This document shows, piece by piece, positions 4,965 to 10,415 of a stretch of 10,415 bases of DNA. Numbering within the stretch: position 1 is the stretch's first letter; every line of letters starts with the position of its first letter. Origin of the DNA: Zavarzinia sp. GTDB lineage: Bacteria > Pseudomonadota > Alphaproteobacteria > Zavarziniales > Zavarziniaceae. Location of the stretch: assembly GCA_028694545.1 (NCBI GenBank), contig JAQVKV010000036.1, positions 1-10,415 of the forward strand. The letters run 5' to 3'. The notes beneath the pieces were generated by a model. It was not told the origin of the DNA, made no database searches, and saw only the letters and a program-made list of their open reading frames with translations. A program made the position numbers and the translations under genes.

Positions 4965-6203
4965 TCAGGGCAGCAGGCCGCCAAGCAGGCCGCCCAGGCC
5001 CGGGATGGCCGCAACCTGATCGGTGATCGCCGACGGATCGGTGCCGCCGCTGAGACCGACGAGGATCGTATTCAGCGCATCGGTCAGCGGGGTCAGCGCC
5101 GAATCCTGCGTGCCGACCAGCGCCTGCACCACATCGGTCAGCGCGCCCAGCGCCCCTTCGTCGCCGGTGAGCGAGGCGAGCTGCCCGGTCAGAGCCGAGA
5201 GCGCGCCATCGGCCGGATCGACCAGCGTGTTCACGAGGTCGGTCAGCGGATCAAGGAGGGTCTGATCCGTCACACCGCCCAGCGTGTCCTGCACGGTGCA
5301 GATGAGGTCGGCGCAGACGGTGCCGCCGTTCGGATTGTCGTTCGGATCCGGCAGGTCACCGAAGGGATCACCACCGTTGATCGCGCCGCCCGCGCGGCTG
5401 ATCTGGCGCACGCCAAAGCCGATCGGATCGCTCAGGAAGAAATTCGGGCGAACAAGGCGACGATGGATATCCATCAGCGTCGGCTCGTCGGCTGCCTGCT
5501 TCGTGCGGTCGGCGCCAAGCAGATCGGAACCGCTGCCGAAATAGAAGCGAACGCCGCCGTAACCGGTGGAGCCCTTGTCGTCGAAGGCGCCGGTGGCGAA
5601 CAGGGCCATGCCCGGGATGTCGGTCAGCAGGGCTTCGATCTGGATGTCGCCACCGAGCTGGACCTCGTCCGAATACATCAGGCCCGCGCCGATGCGCAGG
5701 TTGGGATTCGGATAGATGGAGATACCGCCACGGCCGTAGAACTGGTCCGGCACCACGTCGCCGAGGGTGTAGCCCACCGTCGCCTCGAGCGTGATGTTGT
5801 CCAGATAGAATTCGGCGATGCCCGAGACGGCGTACTGGGCGTAGCTGTCGAGATAGTAGCCCGCGCCGACGATGCCGACCATGTAGGTCTCGGGGTCGCG
5901 GAAGAACAGCTGCGCGGCGCCGCCAGCGAAGCCCTGCTCGTCCGCGACGAAGCCGGCGATGCCGTCGATCTGCAGCCCGGCGTTGTCACCGAGAGGGATC
6001 GTCAGGCTGGGCGCGCCACCGTAGAGGCCGCCATTCTCGTCGCCGCCCCCGAAGATGCTGAGCTGGAAATTGGTCTCGGCGACAGCCTTGCCTTCACCGA
6101 ACTGGCCGTCCGAAGCCGTGACGGCTTCCTGCGCGCTCCCGAGGGAGGCCGCGGCGACGACGGCGGCAAGCGCTGCGGATGAGAAGAGAACGTTCATTTT
6201 CAT
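4965..6203 (-). CDS. Secreted, probably outer-membrane barrel-like protein with repetitive C-terminal tail
   Basis: This 412-residue protein opens with a signal peptide: MKMN, a hydrophobic stretch to about residue 20, and a likely cleavage after SLGSA (24). Residues about 42-223 alternate short amphipathic strands and glycine-rich turns (for example FQLSIFGGGDENG, LRIGAGLMYSDEVQLGGDI, GYGGVRFYFGSG), suggesting a beta-barrel or related beta-sheet domain in the envelope. A linker with PFGDLPDPNDNPNGG and two cysteines (C297, C302, perhaps a disulfide) follows. Residues about 312-383 are roughly four leucine-rich units of 17-19 residues around LTD/LTG (DPLTDLVNTLV, SALTGQLASLTG, GALTDVVQALVG, TPLTDALNTILVG). 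It ends in GLGGLLGGLLP. I recognise no named family and no ligand. The ATG at 6203 has AAAGGGG about 11 bases upstream; ATG 6197 is an alternative. Confidence 0.8.
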   Translation of the reverse strand: MKMNVLFSSAALAAVVAAASLGSAQEAVTASDGQFGEGKAVAETNFQLSIFGGGDENGGLYGGAPSLTIPLGDNAGLQIDGIAGFVADEQGFAGGAAQLFFRDPETYMVGIVGAGYYLDSYAQYAVSGIAEFYLDNITLEATVGYTLGDVVPDQFYGRGGISIYPNPNLRIGAGLMYSDEVQLGGDIQIEALLTDIPGMALFATGAFDDKGSTGYGGVRFYFGSGSDLLGADRTKQAADEPTLMDIHRRLVRPNFFLSDPIGFGVRQISRAGGAINGGDPFGDLPDPNDNPNGGTVCADLICTVQDTLGGVTDQTLLDPLTDLVNTLVDPADGALSALTGQLASLTGDEGALGALTDVVQALVGTQDSALTPLTDALNTILVGLSGGTDPSAITDQVAAIPGLGGLLGGLLP

Positions 6204-6460
6204 GACGTCGTTTGCCCCTTTACAAAAACCTTGAGCCCCCAGACCGCCCTGACCCCGGCGTCACGATACCCCCGTACAGGCAGCGCGCCGGTTCTCCCGC
6301 CAGGACGATTGCGATACGTCCAGACATTTGCGCAAAAGCGAAATGATTGAGTGGGGGATTTGTCTCGATTTGCGTGACGTTTACCGCCAAAACGGAATCA
6401 ACAAAATCCTATTTCGGATCATACTGCGGAGCGCTACCACGACCTATCCGCTTGTGTGTT

Positions 6461-6480
6461 GCGGAGTTTCTCCGCTTTTT
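6461..6480 (+). terminator. Terminator-like hairpin on the plus strand with no gene in front
   Basis: GCGGAG (6461-6466), loop TTT, CTCCGC (6470-6475), then TTTTT. The stem is short and the polarity is plus. Both neighbouring genes are on the minus strand, so nothing visible needs terminating here. Confidence 0.4.
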
Positions 6481-6557
6481 ATGATTTTTGAATTTTTACT
6501 CTAAGAACGAGCCCGAAAACTCGCCCCAACAAACATTCAATTCGGTGTCAATACTCT

Positions 6558-6582
6558 GGGCGGGGATATTGAATCCCCGCCC
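6558..6582. terminator. Perfect hairpin just downstream of the aminotransferase gene
   Basis: GGGCGGGGAT (6558-6567), loop of 5, and ATCCCCGCCC (6573-6582) form a perfect 10-bp stem starting 15 bases after the stop codon at 6597. Neither strand has a T-tract after it, so it is either a weak intrinsic terminator or a 3'-end stabiliser of the aminotransferase mRNA. Confidence 0.5.
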
Positions 6583-6596
6583 ATCAGCCCGAGACC

Positions 6597-7835
6597 TCAG
6601 GCGGCATCCGCCATCCGGGCAACCAGACCGCCCAGGCGGGCAATGCCGGCTTCGATCTGTTCCGGCGTCGACAGCGAATAGGACAGGCGCAGACGGTTCT
6701 CCTGCCGCCCCTCGCCATAGAAGGCGCCACCGGGCACGAAGGCAACGCGACATTCCTCGATCGCCCGGGCGAGCAGCGCGGCACCGTCCATCCCCTCGGG
6801 CAGGCTGACCCAAACGAACATGCCGCCCTCGGGCTTCGTCCAGGTCACGCCCGCCGGCATGTGGCGGGCCAGCGCCGCCAGCATGGCGTCACGCCGTTCC
6901 CGGTAGACTTCACGGTTGCGGGCGACCTGCTTGTCATAAGTCTCTTCGGCGACGCGGTGCATGACCATCTGGTTGATGGTGGCGCAATGCAGGTCCGCCG
7001 CCTGCTTGGCGAGAACGATCTTGGCGATCGCGGCCCGCGCGCCGCAGACCCAGCCGACACGCAGCGCCGGCGCCAGGGTCTTCGAAAAGGTGCCGCAGTA
7101 GAGGGTACGCGTATTCTCGATCCCGCCCGAGCGAGCGATGTCGAGGGCGAGGATGGAGGGCACCCGCTCTCCGTCGTAGCGCAGCGCCTGATAGGCGGCG
7201 TCCTCGACCACCGCGCAGTCGAGCGCGCCCGCAAGATCGAGCAGCCCTTCACGCGCGGCAAGACTGACCGTCTCACCCGAAGGGTTGGAGAAATCGGGCA
7301 CCAGATAGGCGAGACCGACCCGCCCGCCGCGCGCCGCCGCCGTCTCGCGATAGCTTTCCGGCGTGCGATTGCCCTCAAGCACCAGCGTGTCGTAGCACGG
7401 TTCATAGGCGTTGAACGCCTGCAGGGCACCCAGATAGGTCGGCGCGGTCACCAGCGCCGTATCCCCGGGCGAGAGAAACAGCTTGCCGATGAAATCCAGC
7501 GCCTGCTGCGATCCCGCGGTGATGACGATGTTGTTCTCGTCGCAGGGGACCCCCACCGTCGCCATATGGCCGGCGATCCATCGGCGCAGCGGCAGATAAC
7601 CTTCCGAGACCGAATATTGCAGCGCCTGGGCCGATTTCGCCGGATCGGCCATGATCTCGGCGTAAGCCTTGGCGAAGACGTCCGTCGGGAACAGGGCGGG
7701 ATCGGGAATACCGCCGGCATAGGAGATCACATCCGGCTGATCCAGCAATTTCAGCAATTCGCGGATCTCGGAGGCATTCATGCGGCTGGCGCGGGATGCG
7801 AAACGATCTTGCCAGCTTGCGTTCTCGGACGTCAT
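6597..7835 (-). CDS. PLP-dependent class I/II aminotransferase (2-aminoadipate transaminase-like)
   Basis: This 412-residue cytoplasmic enzyme transfers an amino group between an amino acid and a 2-oxo acid using pyridoxal phosphate. Key positions from the chosen start: ISYAGGIPDPALFP near 37-50 (substrate-side loop), GSQQALD at 108-114 (phosphate binding), Y134 in PTYLG, NPSG at 184-187, D212 in VVEDAAY (holds the pyridine nitrogen), K252 in GTFSKTLAPALRVGW (Schiff-base lysine), and R383 in NRLRLSYS (substrate carboxylate). Overall style is that of the LysN/2-aminoadipate group, members of which act on aminoadipate, branched-chain or aromatic amino acids, so the substrate is open. ATG 7835 is preferred over an in-frame ATG at 7919: it has GGA and AAGG stretches at normal distance, and the extra 28 residues are not family-like and overlap the promoter. 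Confidence 0.9.
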   Translation of the reverse strand: MTSENASWQDRFASRASRMNASEIRELLKLLDQPDVISYAGGIPDPALFPTDVFAKAYAEIMADPAKSAQALQYSVSEGYLPLRRWIAGHMATVGVPCDENNIVITAGSQQALDFIGKLFLSPGDTALVTAPTYLGALQAFNAYEPCYDTLVLEGNRTPESYRETAAARGGRVGLAYLVPDFSNPSGETVSLAAREGLLDLAGALDCAVVEDAAYQALRYDGERVPSILALDIARSGGIENTRTLYCGTFSKTLAPALRVGWVCGARAAIAKIVLAKQAADLHCATINQMVMHRVAEETYDKQVARNREVYRERRDAMLAALARHMPAGVTWTKPEGGMFVWVSLPEGMDGAALLARAIEECRVAFVPGGAFYGEGRQENRLRLSYSLSTPEQIEAGIARLGGLVARMADAA

Positions 7836-7865
7836 TTTATTCCGACCTTCTGGAGTACAGGGCAC

Positions 7866-7895
7866 ATAAATGCCTCTTTCCGGCAAATAGGTCAA
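7866..7895 (-). promoter_or_regulatory. Candidate promoter of the aminotransferase gene
   Basis: On the minus strand TTGACC (7895-7890) is followed after 18 bp by ATTTAT (7871-7866). This would start transcription near 7858, giving a leader of about 23 nt before ATG 7835. The -35 is good, the -10 weak. Confidence 0.4.
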
Positions 7896-7995
7896 TACTG
7901 CTGTCATAAAGCGGGGCACCCATGCGCGAGAGCCATGGCCACGCGACGCGGTTGATCTCGCGCCGCAGGACCGCTATGCACGGCCCCGAAACACC

Positions 7996-9804
7996 ATGGC
8001 GGCTCCCCTTCTCACCCTTCGCGACATCCATGTCGGCTATGGCGGTCACCCCGTCATCGACGGCGCCGAACTCATCGTCGGCGAAGGGGACCGGCTGTGC
8101 CTCGTCGGGCGAAACGGCTCGGGCAAGTCGACCCTGCTGAAGATCGCCGCCGGCCTGATCGAGCCGGACCGGGGCGAGCGCATCCTGCAGACCGGGGTCA
8201 CCATCCGCTACCTGCCGCAGGAACCCGACCTCTCCGGCTTTCCGAGCACCCTCGCCTACGTCGAGGCGGGGCTGGCGCCGGGCGACGACCATCACCGCGC
8301 GCGCAGCCTGCTGGAAGCGCTGGGCATGACCGGCGAGGAAGATCCGAAAAGCCTTTCGGGCGGCGAGATCCGGCGCGCGGCGCTGGCCCGCACCCTCGCC
8401 CCCGAACCGGACATCCTGCTGCTCGACGAGCCGACCAACCACCTGGACCTGCCGGCTATCGAATGGCTGGAAGGGGAACTGCGGCGCTGCCGCTCCGCCC
8501 TCGTCCTGATCAGCCACGACCGCCAGTTCCTGACCGCGCTGTCGCGCGCCACGGTCTGGCTGGACCGGGGCATCGCCCGGCGAACCGAACGCGGTTTCGC
8601 CGCCTTCGAGGACTGGCGCGACGATGTCTTCGAGCAGGAAGAGAAGGAACGCCACAAGCTCGACCGCAAGATCGTGGCCGAACTGGACTGGCTGCGCCAC
8701 GGCGTCTCGGGCCGGCGCAAGCGCAACATGCGCCGTCTCGGCGAATTGCACGGCATGCGCCGGGAACGCCGGGAAGAGCGCAAGGCCGTCGGCAACGTGA
8801 AGATGACGCTGGGTGAAGGTGACGTCTCTGGCAAGCTTGTGGTCGAGGCGCGCGACGTCTCCAAGGCTTTCGACGGCAGGCCCATCATCGCCGGCCTCGA
8901 CCTCCGCCTGAAACGGGGCGACCGGCTCGGCATCGTCGGGCCGAACGGTGCCGGCAAGACCACGCTGATCAACCTGCTGACCGGGGCGCTGGCACCGGAC
9001 AGCGGCGAGATCCGCCTCGGCACCAACCTGCAGATGGTCACGCTGGACCAGAAGCGCGAATCCCTGGCCCCGACAACGACCCTGCAGGACGCGCTGACCG
9101 GCGGCGGCAGCGACAGGGTCGAGGTCGCGGGCAGCTTCAAGCACGTCATCGGCTACATGAAGGACTTCCTGTTCGGACCCGAACAGGCGAAGACACCGCT
9201 CGGCGTGCTCTCGGGTGGGGAACGGGGCCGGGTCATGCTGGCACGGGCGCTGGCGAAACCCTCGAACCTCCTTGTCCTCGACGAACCGACCAACGATCTC
9301 GACCTCGAGACCCTGGACCTGCTGGAAGAGATACTGGCCGACTACGGCGGGACCGTGCTCGTGGTCAGCCACGACCGCGACTTCCTGGACCGGGTCGCTA
9401 CCTCCGTCCTCGCCTATGAGGGGCCGGGGCGCTGGGCCGAATATGCCGGCGGCTACAGCGACATGGTGGCGCAGCGCGGCCAGGGCGTTTCCGCCCGCGC
9501 GGCCGAAGCGCCGACGGCCGCCCCCCGCCCGGGCGGGGGCGAGGCGGCGCCGCGATCGACCGCGAAGCGCAAGCTTTCCTTCAAGGAAAAGCACGCGCTC
9601 GAGACCCTGCCCGGCCGCATCGAGGCCCTGACGACCGAGATCGCCACGCTTCAGGGCAAGCTGGACGACGGTACCCTGTTCGGCCGCGACCCGGCGGCCT
9701 TCCAGAAAACCGTGGCCCGGATTGACGCGGCGCAAGGCGAACTGGCGGCGGCCGAGGATGAATGGCTGGCCCTCGAAATGTTGCGGGAAGAGCTGGAAGG
9801 CTAG
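7996..9804 (+). CDS. uup: ABC-F family ATPase, Uup type
   Basis: This 602-residue soluble protein has two ABC ATPase domains and no membrane segments. Domain 1: Walker A GRNGSGKST (38-46), signature LSGGE (120-124), Walker B DILLLDEPTNHLD (139-151), switch histidine H174. A charged helical linker (about 208-265) corresponds to the ABC-F P-site tRNA-interaction motif. Domain 2: Walker A GPNGAGKTT (315-323), signature LSGGE (405-409), Walker B LLVLDEPTNDLD (425-436), H459. After a proline/alanine-rich spacer (about 500-522) comes a C-terminal coiled-coil domain (about 528-600), which is the Uup hallmark. ABC-F proteins act at the ribosome; Uup is also linked to transposon excision precision and branched-DNA handling in E. 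coli. The ATG lacks a clear ribosome-binding site. It is divergent from the aminotransferase and upstream of kup. Confidence 0.93.
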   Translation: MAAPLLTLRDIHVGYGGHPVIDGAELIVGEGDRLCLVGRNGSGKSTLLKIAAGLIEPDRGERILQTGVTIRYLPQEPDLSGFPSTLAYVEAGLAPGDDHHRARSLLEALGMTGEEDPKSLSGGEIRRAALARTLAPEPDILLLDEPTNHLDLPAIEWLEGELRRCRSALVLISHDRQFLTALSRATVWLDRGIARRTERGFAAFEDWRDDVFEQEEKERHKLDRKIVAELDWLRHGVSGRRKRNMRRLGELHGMRRERREERKAVGNVKMTLGEGDVSGKLVVEARDVSKAFDGRPIIAGLDLRLKRGDRLGIVGPNGAGKTTLINLLTGALAPDSGEIRLGTNLQMVTLDQKRESLAPTTTLQDALTGGGSDRVEVAGSFKHVIGYMKDFLFGPEQAKTPLGVLSGGERGRVMLARALAKPSNLLVLDEPTNDLDLETLDLLEEILADYGGTVLVVSHDRDFLDRVATSVLAYEGPGRWAEYAGGYSDMVAQRGQGVSARAAEAPTAAPRPGGGEAAPRSTAKRKLSFKEKHALETLPGRIEALTTEIATLQGKLDDGTLFGRDPAAFQKTVARIDAAQGELAAAEDEWLALEMLREELEG

Positions 9805-9805
9805 G

Positions 9806-9835
9806 ACAATCTCAACCCGGGCCGGGCGATTGTTT
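9806..9835 (+). terminator. Weak hairpin after uup
   Basis: CCCG-GGC-CGGG is nested within CAATC/GATTG arms (9807-9811 and 9828-9832), followed only by TTT. It could attenuate transcription between uup and kup, but the stem is interrupted and the T-run short. Confidence 0.25.
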
Positions 9836-9909
9836 GCATTGCGGTGCAGAACGCACTATGCGCTTTGCGTCGGCCGCCCCACTATCTCCCCACCGAACCG
9901 GAGCAAGCG

Positions 9910-10415
9910 ATGAGCACTGCCGCCAAGGCCAAGGCGAACGGCGACAACGGCACCGAGCAAGCCAGCGGCAAGCGCCAGTTCTGGGCGCTGACACTCGGCA
10001 GCGTCGGCGTCGTCTATGGCGACATCGGCACCAGCCCGCTCTACGCCTTCCGCGAGGCCCTCGCCCATACCGCGAGCCGGGAACCGATCACCGAATCCAT
10101 GGTGCTTGGCGTTCTCTCCCTCATCCTCTGGTCGCTGATCCTCATCGTTTCCACGAAATATGTGCTGATCGTGCTGCGCGCCGACAACAATGGCGAAGGC
10201 GGCGCGCTGTCGCTGATGGCGCTGGCGCGCCGCGCCATGGCGAAGCGCAGCGGCCTCGTGCTTGGCCTTGGCATCGTCGGCGCCGCCCTGTTTTATGGTG
10301 ACGCGGTCATCACGCCGGCGATTTCCGTGCTCTCCTCGGTCGAGGGGCTGAGGCTGGTAACGCCGATCTTCGACCCCTATGTCGTGCCCATCACCATCGG
10401 CATCATCCTCGGCCT
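9910..10415 (+). CDS. kup: Kup-family potassium uptake protein, N-terminal 168 residues (runs off the right edge)
   Basis: This is an integral inner-membrane transporter that brings in K+, usually with protons. The visible part carries family hallmarks: [20 protein letters not shown] (30-49) in the first membrane segment, [27 protein letters not shown] (72-98) covering the second segment and a conserved cytoplasmic loop, [24 protein letters not shown] (124-147), and the start of a further hydrophobic segment at the edge. A hydrophilic tail of about 20 residues precedes the first segment. The ATG at 9910 has GGAG 6 bases upstream. It follows uup by 105 bp on the same strand. Co-transcription is possible, but a weak hairpin lies between them, so the gene may have its own promoter. 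Confidence 0.93.
   Translation, partial: MSTAAKAKANGDNGTEQASGKRQFWALTLGSVGVVYGDIGTSPLYAFREALAHTASREPITESMVLGVLSLILWSLILIVSTKYVLIVLRADNNGEGGALSLMALARRAMAKRSGLVLGLGIVGAALFYGDAVITPAISVLSSVEGLRLVTPIFDPYVVPITIGIILG

Larger units (their letters stand above)
6204..6596. other. 393-bp intergenic region upstream of the barrel gene, with several dyads
   Basis: I see no gene here. It is more A/T-rich than its surroundings and must hold the promoter of the minus-strand barrel gene, though no clear -35/-10 pair stands out. From right to left it holds a hairpin after the aminotransferase stop (6558-6582), a terminator-like hairpin on the plus strand (6461-6480), a perfect palindrome TTTGCGCAAA (6327-6336), and GGACG-N9-CGTCC (6303-6321). 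The last two lie 100-135 bp upstream of the barrel start and are candidate regulator sites. Confidence 0.5.

Noticed and set aside
5463..6182. 239-residue plus-strand open frame opposite the barrel gene
   Set aside because: It is antisense to a gene with a clear signal peptide and terminator. No ribosome-binding site or domain supports it.
7836..7919. Upstream ATG (7919) for the aminotransferase, adding 28 residues
   Set aside because: The extension contains the probable promoter, lacks family-like sequence and is not needed; ATG 7835 has better ribosome-binding spacing.
6861..7955. 364-residue plus-strand open frame opposite the aminotransferase
   Set aside because: The aminotransferase has every catalytic residue in the right order on the minus strand, so this frame is a shadow.
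7837..9735. 632-residue minus-strand open frame opposite uup
   Set aside because: It is a mirror of the ABC-F gene, whose motifs are complete on the plus strand. The reverse product is low-complexity with no family resemblance.
1..10415. CRISPR array, tRNA or rRNA genes, composite transposon with paired ISs
   Set aside because: I saw no regularly spaced repeats, cloverleaf or conserved rRNA text, and only one set of transposon ends is present.

Overview
The window is high-GC bacterial chromosome. Codon use, gene content and protein style fit an alphaproteobacterium; the genus cannot be told from the sequence, so this is an inference. From left to right it holds a two-gene cluster of DUF445-type membrane proteins on the minus strand (the downstream one cut by the window edge), a divergent TetR-type repressor, and a non-coding stretch with strong stem-loops. 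A complete insertion element follows, then a secreted/outer-membrane barrel-like protein (minus), a PLP-dependent aminotransferase (minus), a divergent ABC-F ATPase of the Uup type (plus), and the start of a Kup potassium transporter (plus, cut by the right edge).

The most notable structure is the mobile element at 3003-4916. It is a 1,914-bp IS1595-family transposon with 27-bp imperfect terminal inverted repeats (22/27 identical; the outer 13 bp are perfect), flanked on both sides by an identical 8-bp A8 target duplication. The duplicated target is the T-tract of the intrinsic terminator belonging to the barrel-protein gene on its right, so the element sits inside a transcription terminator yet leaves a full T8 tail on that hairpin. 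Beyond its zinc-ribbon DDE transposase it carries two passengers. One is a 50-residue charged protein translationally coupled to the transposase. The other is a convergent 241-residue protein whose core matches the spacing of the RusA Holliday-junction resolvase catalytic residues (D155, D157, K161, D194). The stop codons of the two passengers overlap on opposite strands within four bases.

The flanking genes look like ordinary chromosomal functions: membrane proteins of unknown role, a likely local repressor, amino-acid transamination, ribosome-associated ABC-F activity and potassium uptake. The element is visibly richer in A and T than these flanks, especially over the passengers, consistent with transfer. 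Non-coding points to follow up are a promoter-like sequence, two hairpins and an intrinsic terminator between the TetR gene and the element (a possible small RNA), and a terminator-like hairpin with no gene in front of it in the 393-bp gap upstream of the barrel gene.
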